Shown here: positions 11,101 through 21,127 of the stretch, piece after piece | How the letters are laid out: the number at the start of each line of letters is the position of its first letter | Numbering within the stretch: position 1 is the first letter of the stretch | From: Beta vulgaris subsp. vulgaris | Lineage: Eukaryota; Streptophyta; Magnoliopsida; Caryophyllales; Amaranthaceae | DNA: 64,000 nucleotides | Reading direction: 5' to 3' | Assembly: GCF_026745355.1 (NCBI RefSeq) | Contig: NC_079206.1 | Coordinates: 41,711,036-41,775,035 of the forward strand | Position numbers and translations under genes: made by a program | Notes under the pieces: model-generated | Told to the model about the DNA's origin: nothing | Database searches by the model: none | What the model saw: the letters and a program-made list of their open reading frames with translations, nothing else

Positions 11101-11392
11101 TAACAAAATAAATTTTATAAAATAGTTACAAAAATTTGGGATATTACAAGAGGTGGGGTGGGAGGGGTGGTGGGTGGGTGGTGGGGGAAGAGGTGGGGTG
11201 GTGGGTTAGGGTTAGTTAAATTAGGTTGACTTAGGGCAAACTTGTAAATAAACACTAATGGAGACTAACGTCCGTCAACTTTTGGGGTATCTAGTGAATT
11301 TTGTTAAAAGTCATGGGTATATGGTGAATTTTGAAAAAAGTTGGGGTATTTGGTGAATAAATTTTTTGTCAGAGGTATTTGGTGAAAAAACC
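8107..11392. mobile_element. TIR element, CACCAAATACCCC family, carrying a solo LTR
   Basis: Long inverted arms match over about 130 bp: 8107-8280 repeats TTCACCA..TACCCC, and 11270-11392 is its inverse, ending GGTGAAAAAACC. Inside the arms are a CTAA-rich block, a C-rich block (8340-8560) and a G-rich block (8600-8838, 11150-11220). Possible 9-bp target copies are TTATTTTTT and TTACTTTTT with one mismatch, compatible with Mutator-like elements. No transposase is present. Without the inserted LTR it is about 970 bp. Confidence 0.78.
8839..11148. mobile_element. Solo LTR, 2.3 kb (TGTAACACCCC...ATTACA)
   Basis: The unit begins TGTAACACCCC and ends GGGATATTACA, and is flanked by the 5-bp duplication AGAGG at 8834-8838 and 11149-11153. 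It has no coding region, primer site or second LTR, so it is a solo LTR left by recombination. The TGTAA...TTACA ends resemble the three other long LTRs in this window. Confidence 0.82.
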
Positions 11393-11770
11393 GTTACTTT
11401 TTTGTCGGAGTTGACTCGAATTTTTTCCTTCGGATCAGAGCGGACTAGGGTCGGATCCGGACTGGATTGCCATCCCTAGAGAGGAAGTGAAAGAAAAAAA
11501 TACTCTTAAATCATTGCTTTCCTTTCCTTCCAAAATCGGAGGAATTTGATACAAAATAAAGCTAACAAGCTTTTTACCTATGTTTTCTTCATTTCCTTCC
11601 TTTCCTTTTCTTTACCAATGACAACCAAATATGTGATTCCTCTTAAATCCACCAATTATACCAAACATTGAAAACTACAACTACCTTCTTTTCTCTTCTT
11701 TTCCTTTCTTTTCCTTTCTCTTCCTTTCTTTTCCCTTTCTTTACTAAAAAAAATACCAAACAAACTGTAA

Positions 11771-13002
11771 GGCTATGTTTAGTTTACCTAAAATTTTCTG
11801 ATCTGAACTTATTTGAAATGATCTGGATTTATTTTTTCTGATCTGAACTTATTTTTTCTAATCTGAACTTATTTTTTCTGATCTGATCTAATCTGAATTA
11901 CAAGATCTTATCTTTTATAAAATATATTATTATTATATTATTATTACTTTGTAATTCATTATTATGCAATACATTATGAGATCTTTTTTATAGTATTACT
12001 ATTATTATCATTTTATTTCTATCACAACTTTTACACAATTTTTATAAATAATAATAATTATTATTATCATTATAATAATAACAACAAAAATAATTATAAT
12101 CATAATAATAATAATAATAATTAAAAATAATTCTATAACCCAAGTCATTAATCTATAAGAGCACTTCTAAAATGTTTCATACTTTCCCTTAAAAAAATGT
12201 TTCATACTTGAGAAGTCGCAGACTCAACTCATTTTTTTTCATATATAATAAAATAAGATATACAAACAACTATGAAACTTCACACATCTCTTCGTACTAC
12301 AATTGAAAGATGTTTTGGAACCCTTAAAAAGAGATGGAAAATATTGTCAAACATGCCAAGCATGGATGTCCCATATCAATTGGCTATTATGGTTTCTGAA
12401 TTCACACTCCAAAATTTCATCCGATTGTATGAGTTGGATATACCGATTTCAAGAACCGTAAATATCGCACCAAGTAGAGTAGATTGTGATATGTTCAATG
12501 ACTTGCACAAGAAAGAAATGGATAGGGTGAACCTTTAAATAGCTAGAGAGATTTGGAATTCGGTAGGAAGAGGTATACCGGAACTAAATTTATAATTAGT
12601 ATCTCGCACTTAGCTTATTTTGAAATGTAATTCGAACTTAGTAGTCTTGTTGTCATGAATTTGAGCTATTGTATTTTATATATTTCTTATTTTTGCGACA
12701 ATCTTGTATTCTTAACACGTGTCTTTTAATTTTCTATTATTTAATAACAACAAAATAACTTAAAATAATCATAACAATGACATTTATAATGATAACAACG
12801 AGATTAATAATAATTACCAATATTAATATAATTAATAAGTACAACAGTAACAATAATAATCCTTGTGAACAAATGTACTAGTAAATAACAGTACTAATAG
12901 TAATAATGAGTTTTTAAATGTAAGCATGATCTGAACTGATCTGAATTTCTTTTTTCTGATCTGATCTAAAATAAGCAAAAATAAGGTGAAATGAACATAG
13001 CC
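11771..13002 (+). mobile_element. PIF/Harbinger transposon remnant
   Basis: The terminal inverted repeats GGCTATGTT / AACATAGCC are flanked by TAA at 11768-11770 and 13003-13005. Subterminal blocks repeat TCTGATCTGAACTTAT on the left and its relatives on the right. The interior holds a C-terminal transposase fragment. This is a deletion derivative of an autonomous element. Confidence 0.9.
12272..12538 (+). pseudogene. Harbinger (DDE_Tnp_4) transposase, C-terminal fragment
   Basis: The 88 codons contain LRTTIERCFGTLKKRWKIL, the conserved ERxFGxLKxRW block of plant PIF/Harbinger and harbinger-derived nucleases, followed by LQNFIRLYELD, the HNFIR-like motif near the C-terminus. The final catalytic Glu lies within the IERCFG block. 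Upstream DDE residues and the Myb-like partner gene are absent. It sits in the middle of its own element, so it was not captured from elsewhere. Confidence 0.85.
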
Positions 13003-13029
13003 TAAGTCCCTATTTTACCCAAGTTAGTA

Positions 13030-13510
13030 TATATTAGGCATGTTCAATGGGCGAGCCCGGATCGGGTCAGGTCATGTTGTATGCGGGTTGGATCGGGTCT
13101 GAAGTCATTACTAGCGGGTCGGGTCAAGGGCTAGACTGACCCGGCCCGACCCTGACCCTATTTTAAAAAATAAAAAAACTCCTCATACTTGTCGCACTTT
13201 GTCAAAATGCATGATGTAGTTCGCGACGTTGCACTACGGATAGCCAAAAAGAAATATGGCGCCTTTATTGTGGTAAACTCCTTTAAAGAGTTGAAGAAGA
13301 GAGGAGAAAGAGAAATGTGAAAGCTACCGCGTGACCTTATTTTGACAAAAATGAGTATGATAGGTTAGACCCGCATAAACCCCAAGTGACCCTTTTTTTT
13401 TACCCGACCCGCTAATGTCTTATTAGGGTCAGACCCTATACGACCCGGCCCTATTCTAATTGGGTTGGGTCATGACCCTATAATATAGGGTCGGGTCAAG
13501 GACCTTTTTT
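13030..13510. mobile_element. GGGTC-rich non-autonomous element
   Basis: Both flanks are dense in GGGTC(A/G)GG and GACCC motifs, in opposite orientation around a unique core at 13180-13330. This is the common architecture of small hAT-type elements in plants. Ends and target duplication are not resolved. The core is an NLR fragment. Confidence 0.55.
13192..13320 (+). pseudogene. NLR (CC-NB-ARC-LRR) fragment around the MHD motif
   Basis: Read from 13192, the sequence is SHFVKMHDVVRDVALRIAKK, then KYGAFIVVNSFKELKK, to a TGA at 13318-13320. The MHDVVRDVA block is the MHD motif at the end of the NB-ARC domain of plant coiled-coil NLR immune receptors, where it controls nucleotide binding. Only about 42 codons are left, with no P-loop, Walker B or leucine-rich repeats. 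It lies between inverted GGGTC-rich arms, which suggests capture by the element. It cannot act as a receptor. Confidence 0.8.
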
Positions 13511-14221
13511 AGGGATCATTTCCAATAAGAACTTGGTCAGTTGCATCATTTCCAATAAGCAAAGGGACATAAACTGGCACATTTCAAGGAAGTTTTATAA
13601 CAAATGATATTGTCCAACACTTGTAAGGAAATCACCAGCATCCTCTGTATAAATAAAATTGTGTCATCCTCATTTACCCTGCACATATATTAAGAATTGA
13701 CAAGCATAGAAGACCAGAATTCCTTATATTAAAAAATTGATTCATAGTTTGATATTATAACACAATTTTGAAAAGTAGATGTTGCAATAAAGTAGAGTAA
13801 CACATAGTTAGAATTTGATATTATACTTTCATCTCATCACAAATGTATCTCATAAACATATAAGTCAAATCAAAATAAACCTAAAATCCTAATACACTTT
13901 AATTACAAGTATTTAGACAAACAATGTCCTAATTTCCAGAGAACAATATACAAAGGGGAAAGAGAGCCATTAACAAAAACATAATTTGCACGGTCTGAGC
14001 AAGAAAACAAGGCGATCATTTTCTCCCATGAGCATCTCTCTCTACCGCGAAACAAAAAAAAATCCAAAAACTAAAATAAACACGGGAGAGAAAGAGAGAG
14101 AGAGAGGGGGGGGGGAGAGCTTGTGTATGTGTGTGTGTGTGTCTGAAGAGAGACCAATGGCTGTCAGAGGGAGTGTGAAAGTGATGCGTATGAGAGCATC
14201 AAGTTCGAAAACGTAGGTCAC
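13511..14221. other. No gene recognised; short direct repeat and microsatellite
   Basis: The phrase ATCATTTCCAATAAG occurs at about 13516 and 13545. A (GA)n, G-run, (GT)n compound microsatellite lies at 14090-14142. No exon of any neighbouring gene was recognised on either strand. Confidence 0.5.
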
Positions 14222-14613
14222 TGTTGACCAGACAGTGCCAACCACTGAGCGAGACTGTGCCAGAGTCCTAGTTCTGTTAGGATTCGTACGTAGTGTTCTA
14301 GTTCTGTTAGGAGACTATGTAATTTAATTGTTTAGTAGGCGTTTAATTTAAGTTGTGTGAGTGATAAAGGAATCCTATTATATGTAGGAGTCTAATTCCT
14401 TATCATTGATTCTAATTAGGAGTTTTATTTTAAACAATATCTTTAAGATAGGCGTGAATTAGAGATAAGTTTAGGTTGTTATTTATCTTTTAAGCTTTAC
14501 TAGATAAGCTAGGAATCTTGTACTATATAAACAAGAATTTCGGCCATAATAATAGGGAGGATTTTGATGATTAAAGAAAGTGCGTAATTGCATGTGTTGA
14601 GCGTAAGCTAACA
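14222..14613 (+). repeat. Possible copia-type LTR
   Basis: The segment starts TGTTGACC and ends GCTAACA, has a TATA box at about 14522 (CTATATAAAC), and is followed by ATTGGTTTCCGAG. That resembles the initiator-Met primer site TGGTATCAGAG with two mismatches. No second LTR was found, so the element is incomplete or the call is wrong. Confidence 0.45.
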
Positions 14614-14802
14614 ATTGGTTTCCGAGTAGTAAACCAAAACAAACAACCGAGACTTGTTTGTCTATGCTCTTAACCGCGACTTAAGAGTAATATCCTTTAA
14701 GTTTCATAGCTAGTTCATTCGTAAATCACAAAACATAAAAAGAGTTCGAAAGAACCAACAAAAATCGCATCAGAAAGAGACTAAAAACTAAAAGAGACAG
14801 AA

Positions 14803-15114
14803 ATGAACACAAGTGTGGTTTTGAGGGAAGGAGTTGACCTGCCTATTCCTATTCTGACCCGGAAGCACATGTCATTCAATAGGGAGATTCTGAAATTGCG
14901 GAGGCTTGGTTCGATCAAGCTATTAAGTATTAGAAACAGGCTACAATGCTTACTCTTGGGAATTAATGATAAAACAGATCTGGTATTCATTAATAGATTG
15001 TACCGCAGTTGTAGCGTTAGCAAGCACGCACTTTATGCAGGAAAACAAAGATGGATTAGAAGAAAGAAAAAGATGAATGTTGATGAAGAAACATTAGGAA
15101 AATATTGGAAATAA
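14803..15114 (+). CDS. Unknown ORF, 103 codons, in retroelement leader position
   Basis: The first ATG follows about 190 bp of A-rich leader after the possible LTR, where gag would start. The protein is basic and leucine-rich (LKLRRLGSIKLLSIRNRL, then KQRWIRRKKK) and shows no gag motif, zinc knuckle or known domain. It may be a retroelement product or a chance frame. I cannot assign a function. Confidence 0.25.
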   Translation: MNTSVVLREGVDLPIPILTRKHMSFNREILKLRRLGSIKLLSIRNRLQCLLLGINDKTDLVFINRLYRSCSVSKHALYAGKQRWIRRKKKMNVDEETLGKYWK

Positions 15115-15116
15115 AT

Positions 15117-15785
15117 TAAAAATTATTACAGAGTTCATACATTATTATACCTAGAAAATATGAACAAAACTTCAAAGAAAGCAAAACAAAAGTACATTGA
15201 CATCGGTGGGCTGAAAGTAGATGAAGAGATGGTAACCAGAAAATTTCTCCAAAATCCGGATTTGAAGTAACACTTTCAAACCAAATCCATTTTTCAGCTG
15301 GCAAAAAAGGAGAAAGAAGAGGAGAGAGAAGAGGGAGACAACGAGAAAGAAAGAGTGAGGAGATAGGATATAGAGAAAGCGAGAAGAGAACTCTTAGTGA
15401 TTCAATAGTCTACGCTATCTTTACTTGTACGATATTTTCTTTTAATTCTTTGTTGGGATTACTTCTATGTTTGCTAGGCCTTTAAGGAATGCTTGTTGAG
15501 ATTTATGTGTGTGTAGACCCTTGGGTGTGACCTTAGAGTCATTATCATGTTTCTGTTGTTTTGTGTTCACGAGAAAACATGACTATCAAGGTAATGGTTA
15601 ATCAAATCAAGACTTCACAAGTTCACACCGGTCGCTTTGTTTAAAAAGTGTTGTTTGACTAAATTGTCGTCTTTTGTCATAAAGCTTCCCCCCCCCTTTT
15701 CAAATTGTGCTTCTCAAACCCGCTTTCTCGACTCGGGCCCAGTTGTGCCAACTAAGATTCCACTCATCGCGCCCAATTTCTGATC
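15117..15785. other. No recognised feature
   Basis: Purine-rich at 15305-15380, otherwise AT-rich. No exon of the FNR gene, whose 3' part would be expected on this side, could be found here. Confidence 0.5.
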
Positions 15786-15790
15786 GTTAC

Positions 15791-17097
15791 TGATTGGTTC
15801 ATTTTATTGATTATTTTTACCCCTATATTATAGTCATTTGAATATATATTACATTTATATATGAGTTTTTAATATGACTTTTACTAGTTCACGTTAATTT
15901 CTTGTATTTATTATATACATCTTATATTGGGCTTAATTAGTGTTTATTTATTTTATTATAGGTATTTGGCCCCAAGAAATATAGTCGATCTCAAGAACTT
16001 ATATACAAGCCAGTAAGCCAAGAGTCGTCCTGAGCAAATACGAGGAGAAGAAATACGAGCCTAAGTCGACTACTATTTACACAAGGCGGCAAGATAAGCA
16101 AGCGGAAAGATTACTCTGTACTACTTAAAAGCTAGTCCCTTCTACAAGAAATACTCTCACAAGATCAAGAGAGAAAGGATACTAGCAGCATTTACAGAGT
16201 ATTGGAAATAAAGATTTTTGATTCTCTCCTAAGCTATTCCATTGTTATTAGGGATATAAACCCCTATCATTCTCATTGGGAAGACTTATGCTGCTTTGCA
16301 GCCACCACAGACGCACAATAATAATTAGGTTTAGCTCTGTAGGTTATTCAGCCCTTTTCTTCATACGACATTGGCCGTATTGTTGGTGACAGCAACAATC
16401 TTGCCTAATCTGATTTCCTTGCCTTGCTTACTTTTGTTTCAAGATTACTGGTAATTTCGTTCCTTTTAATTAGTTAAATTCTCAGTTTTTTTTCTTTTAA
16501 TTTTATCGTTCAAAATTACATAGATCTAGTTAAGTTTATTTGCGATAATTTCCAACTCGATTGCAAGTGTTCTTGTAATCCGTTTAGGAATTTAGTTTTG
16601 CATTCTTATGATTTGTCTTTTGTTAGTAGTTGGTGATAATTTGTTATGAGATTTAATTTGCAATTTGATCATTGGCATCTAATTTCGACATTGTCGACAT
16701 CTTCATACTGTTGCTTCAACAAATTCATACAGCACACACAGTATTGCTTATTGTCAACTTTAGTGCCTTTACTTTATTCATTACTTCTTTATTTACACTT
16801 TGCAGTAGTTGAATTCCTATTCAATTAGTGGTTTACTTCTTAGGTTTTATAATTTAAGTTTGCCTGCTATTTTCTATTTATAAATTGCTAATTGTCACAG
16901 TGGTATAGTGAACATTAAAGATTCTTGTTATTAGTTATAATTTTCAGTCTTAGTGTAATAATTATTCAATTTATCGGCTTAATATAATCGAGTAAGTAAT
17001 ACGATTTAATAACAACATCCTTGTGGGTTCGACTCGTATTTGCTAGTGATACTATATTGTACACCGTGCACTTGCGGTATTAGTTTTTATTCATACA
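15791..17097 (+). repeat. 5' LTR of the 15.8-22.4 kb element
   Basis: 1,307 bp, TG...CA bordered. A good part is TA-rich without ORFs. It is followed after six bases by the primer-binding site. Confidence 0.95.
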
Positions 17098-17103
17098 AGA
17101 TTT

Positions 17104-17121
17104 TGGCGCCGTTGTCGGGGA
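17104..17121 (+). other. Primer-binding site, tRNA-Asp type
   Basis: TGGCGCCGTTGTCGGGGA is complementary to the 3' end of plant tRNA-Asp(GUC) apart from one base (T at 17115 where C is usual). It primes minus-strand DNA synthesis. Confidence 0.9.
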
Positions 17122-17408
17122 TGTTGAATATTAAGTTTTGTTACTCACTTGATTTTATTTACTCTTTTAGTTTCATGTCTAGTCATTCTATGTTCGTTTG
17201 TCAACTTTTTATTAGTTGTAGTTGCAGTTAGTATGCTTTAGTAGTGTTAAACGTCATGGTTACATGATGTAGTTTAGTTTTTTATTTCCTTTAATAGATA
17301 TTTAGTTGATTATATTGCCAAGTATTATTTTTCTTTATTAGTTAGTTTATCTTAGTAGGCTGTGCTTACTTTTTACCAAAATTATTATTATTATTTTTTG
17401 ATAGGGGT

Positions 17409-19418
17409 TTGATAATGTCATTAAGTTTTTTTCCCCAAGATGATGGTGAGGTGTTTTGGAGATATTTTGAAAGACTTAGAAATATCATTGTTCATGGTGG
17501 TCATAAGATAGAAAAATGGGAAATAATTCAACTAATATATGAGGGCCTTAATGGTGAATATAGAGCCACGGTAGAGTCAATGTGTGAAGGGGGATTTTTG
17601 TCAAAGACCTTAGAGGAAGGTTGGGCATTCTTGGAGTGGCTAGCACTAGAAACATATGAGTGGGAACATGCTATGAACAATGGAATTTTAGCTAATTCTT
17701 TAACTTTTTGTTCATATTGTCATGCTTCCAATCATAACGTTAATGTTTGCCCTTACTATTACTCTAGCCCATATAATGCTAATTATCACACATACCCTTA
17801 TTCCAATGGGGAATATAATCACCCTGACTCTTTAATGAATAATCAATTCAGTAGTAACAATATGGATGAGAGGCGAAAATCTATTGAGAATTCGATTCAG
17901 GAACTTGCTAAAAATATAGAGATATTGAAAGAAGTAATGAATAATGAAAATGAAGACAAAAGAGCTAGTGAATTTGACAAATGTGATGTGAATAATGAGC
18001 CTAGTTTTTTTCTTTCACCTTATTCGTCTGATCACCAAGTAGAGCCTGCACTGAATAATGAACCTAAAGTTTATTCTAATTATGAGGAGACATGTTTAAT
18101 GGAGCATATGGAAGAAACCACTGAGCTAGACCAAGTTAATTCATTTGTTTTGGTGGATTCTCAGATGAATGAAACTTTAGACATGGATGATACTTGTGTT
18201 GAGGTAAATGATGATTTTCCTTCTGTTATTACACAAACTAATGAGAACTATGTTGATAATATCTATACTCCAGTTATTAGTTTAGAGAATAATGAGGACT
18301 CATTGGTGAATGATACATTAGAGATACATACTAGTGTTGAGGTAATAGATGATTACTCTGCTAATGTTGATAAACAGATTGAGGAGGGCTATATTGAGGG
18401 CATCTGTACCTTCTGTGTAACTCTAGAGGATAATGAGGGTACTGTTAGTGATACTTTAGAAGAAATTAATGATCAGCAGATTGTATTGGTTGACCCTGAG
18501 CATAATTTTTTGAGTTGTACAGATGATGATTTGGGTGAATCTTTAAATTTTAAGATAGACCTGGGTGCAAGAGCTTGTGACTTAGATTATATAAACCCAA
18601 TTTCAACTCTCAATACTACCGAGTTAGTTCTTGCTCCTTGGACTTTAATTATTCCTCAACCTAATTTTTACCCCTTTCATTATCTCATTAAGCCTTTTGA
18701 GTATTATATGTTCAAACCTGATATGATTGAACTTCTACAGCAAAAAGTTAGTCCAAAACATGAACCTGAACATAGATTACAGCAAAGACTAAGTTATGAT
18801 ACTAATGAATATATATGTGTAAGTCCTAGGATTTCTACAGGCCCTGCTGTACATAATTTTTCTTTCCCATATGACTGTCTGGTGGTAATTAGAGCAATTC
18901 TCCAGGACAACCATTATGATTATTCAAAAGCTTTTGATAAATTGCAAAGAACCTTAACTATTATAGCAATGGGTAAGGTATTATATAATTCTCATATCGC
19001 TGTCCAGAATTTTACTAACCAATATGACTATCTTATGATGATTTGGAGAATGCATCTCCATGGTGACAACTATGATTATTCAAAAGCTTTTGACAAATTT
19101 AGAAGGACATTGACTGTCATTTCGTTTTCCATTTTATCATGTGATTATCTCCAAATCCTAAGTTGTTTAATGAATGATTCTAATGACACTTTATTTGTTT
19201 CAAGTGATTTTATAGGTTATAAGTTCTCCATTGCCTCTATAATCTTTGACCACCTCATGATGATTAAAAGAGGAAATACATATGAACACAATTATGATTA
19301 CTCTAAAGCATTTGACAAACTTAGAAGAGCTTTAACTGTTATATCTAAGCCTATGTTGTTATGTTCATGTGTTCACTTTTATGAGTTTTGTGCACAGGCA
19401 TTTGATAAGCTGCTTTGA
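17409..19418 (+). CDS. Gag-like protein with C-terminal AFDK repeats
   Basis: A single 669-codon frame. Residues about 16-94 resemble the Tat/Ogre-type Gag core (FWRYFERLRNIIVHGG, LIYEGLNGEYRATVESMCEG, FLEWLALETYEWE). A perfect CX2CX4HX4C zinc knuckle follows (C101, C104, H109, C114). Residues about 155-185 could form a short coiled coil. Residues about 190-440 are acidic and low in known motifs. The C-terminus has three copies of a module of about 37 residues, near 487-523, 537-573 and 611-648, each with YD.L..I followed by YDYSKAFDK..R.LT, and a last CAQAFDKLL just before the stop. Gag packages element RNA. The repeated module is unknown to me. No polymerase is fused or downstream. The frame is intact. 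An alternative start is M3. Confidence 0.85.
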   Translation: MIMSLSFFPQDDGEVFWRYFERLRNIIVHGGHKIEKWEIIQLIYEGLNGEYRATVESMCEGGFLSKTLEEGWAFLEWLALETYEWEHAMNNGILANSLTFCSYCHASNHNVNVCPYYYSSPYNANYHTYPYSNGEYNHPDSLMNNQFSSNNMDERRKSIENSIQELAKNIEILKEVMNNENEDKRASEFDKCDVNNEPSFFLSPYSSDHQVEPALNNEPKVYSNYEETCLMEHMEETTELDQVNSFVLVDSQMNETLDMDDTCVEVNDDFPSVITQTNENYVDNIYTPVISLENNEDSLVNDTLEIHTSVEVIDDYSANVDKQIEEGYIEGICTFCVTLEDNEGTVSDTLEEINDQQIVLVDPEHNFLSCTDDDLGESLNFKIDLGARACDLDYINPISTLNTTELVLAPWTLIIPQPNFYPFHYLIKPFEYYMFKPDMIELLQQKVSPKHEPEHRLQQRLSYDTNEYICVSPRISTGPAVHNFSFPYDCLVVIRAILQDNHYDYSKAFDKLQRTLTIIAMGKVLYNSHIAVQNFTNQYDYLMMIWRMHLHGDNYDYSKAFDKFRRTLTVISFSILSCDYLQILSCLMNDSNDTLFVSSDFIGYKFSIASIIFDHLMMIKRGNTYEHNYDYSKAFDKLRRALTVISKPMLLCSCVHFYEFCAQAFDKLL

Positions 19419-21114
19419 GCATTAATGATGTATGATTTTGGATACTGATAGGAGCTGAGATCATAATCCCTAGCAAGAGTTTAATAATTTAGTTGGGAAA
19501 GTATAGCTTCAGAGTGAATCAGCAGATGAAATTCTTAATGCTGCCAGAACAGGACAATGAAAACACAGAAGAGATAGTCTACTGTTCTACAAACCTGCAT
19601 ATAATGCCTGCTTTCGTATGTTCAACTGCTTGGTTATATCTCAGTTTCCAAACCGGGTAAACTCGTTCCCTGTTTTAAGTTCTTTTAATTTATTTTCTTT
19701 TTAGTTTAATAAATAAAGTCAGTGTGTGTGTGGTTTCTGCTCTTTTGTCTTTTTATTATCTGCACTTAAGGCTTACATTGAGGTCAATGTAAGAACTAAG
19801 TGTGGGGGAGTGGCTATGATTGCCAAATTTTTGAATTTTTGATTATGTCTTACTGTATATAGGCTGAATATTGGATATTTTTGCTCTGTTTTTGCTCATT
19901 TGAGCTGGGATTAGCTGGATATATACTTGTTTTGGTTGCTGGAAATTAGAGAATTATATTAGACATGTTTTGCAGGTTGATTAAAAATTTTAGTTTAGTC
20001 CATTTTATGGGGACATGCTGCCGAAATTTCTATAAATCTCCCCATAAAAGATTTAAGCATATAATAACCTGTATTATTGCTTGCTGGCTGCTGTGTTTTC
20101 ATGCTTATGTGCTGCAAACTGAATTTTGTTTCAATTTGGTGCTTTTATGAATTTTAGTGCTTATATATAAGCACTAGTTACCACCTTTCCTTTCTAAAAG
20201 ACTAACTAATAAGGTAGTAAACAATAGACTCTAATCTAACTTTGTTTTCACAAAAAAAAAAAAGTTTCTTTCTTTACTAATTGGAAAATGTTTTTGAAGT
20301 TATGAATGTGATGACATTAATTCTAGCAACCGTTAAATATACCTTAAATATACTATGCTCATATGTAATCTAGCACACTTTTAATAAATTGGCTTAGATG
20401 CGGGGTATGGAGGAAAGACTTTTATAATTTAATCTACTTAACTAGTACCTCTTACTTTCCTTGGTGACTTTTTCACTGCTCTTGGTTACTGGAGAATTAC
20501 TTGACTTTGTTAAGGAAATGAGAGAACAATGGTTTTAAAAAAAAATGGATTAGTAATCCCTAAAGGTGAGCGTTGAACCATTGTAAAACCAGAGTGATAT
20601 TAATCAGTTCTTGAAATAAAAGAACTTGGAAAAGCAAATTAAAAAGCCTAAAAAGCAAAGCAAAAAGCAAAGTATCGAGTATCCTTTGAGACCAATGGGT
20701 GGCAACTGCAATGTCATATGAAAAGGAACGATCCTTGTACGGGTACTAAGTGCTAATGTACAGGAAGGTAAGGGAGAATCAACTGAAACACTAATCAAGT
20801 CTGACTAAAGTATCTCGTATTCGAACGTCAATACACTTTCACTTGAGCACCTAGATTACTTATGAGATCAAACTAATTAATTCTCAAGGTTGTTGGAGTA
20901 TAAATGTTCTTTTGTGTTCATAACTTGCTAACCTAACACTAACAAAATGATTTTCATGACTTGCAAGCTAGTGTTTTGAAAAAAAAAATGTTTTAGTCTA
21001 TTGTTGAATTATTGTTAGTTTAGTCACTTCTCATGTTTGGTGGATTATTATTGTTTATATATAAGTTGCACTTGGTTAAATTTTATATTTTGCTCGAGGA
21101 CGATCAAAGACTTA
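19419..21114 (+). other. 3' untranslated interior of the 15.8-22.4 kb element
   Basis: This 1.7-kb stretch has no supportable coding region. A GTGTGGGGGAG sequence at about 19800-19810 copies the polypurine tract core. A CTCGAGGACGATCAAAGACTTAG phrase before the true tract is typical of Tat-lineage elements. Confidence 0.7.
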
Positions 21115-21127
21115 GTGTGGGGGAGTT
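21115..21127 (+). other. Polypurine tract
   Basis: GTGTGGGGGAGTT directly abuts the TGATTGG start of the 3' LTR. Confidence 0.9.

Larger units (their letters stand above)
7505..11478. mobile_element. hAT element (TAGGGATGGCAA ends)
   Basis: The ends are TAGGAATGGCAAC on the left and the inverse of TAGGGATGGCAAT on the right. They are flanked by a perfect 8-bp duplication GAGAGGAA at 7497-7504 and 11479-11486, diagnostic of hAT transposition. Own sequence is rich in TCCGACTCC/GGAGTCGGA motifs, including two 30-bp direct copies near 7555 and 7601. There is no transposase, so it is non-autonomous. A TIR element and a solo LTR lie inside it. Confidence 0.88.
7390..11767. mobile_element. PIF/Harbinger-type MITE split by nested insertions
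   Basis: The left end GGCTTTATTTAGTAGGAAGG and the reverse complement of the right end CAGTTTGTTTGGTA are related, and TAA flanks both sides (7387-7389, 11768-11770). Own sequence is only 7390-7496 and about 11487-11767, rich in AAGAAAAG and its complement. The rest is a hAT element and what it contains. Confidence 0.65.
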
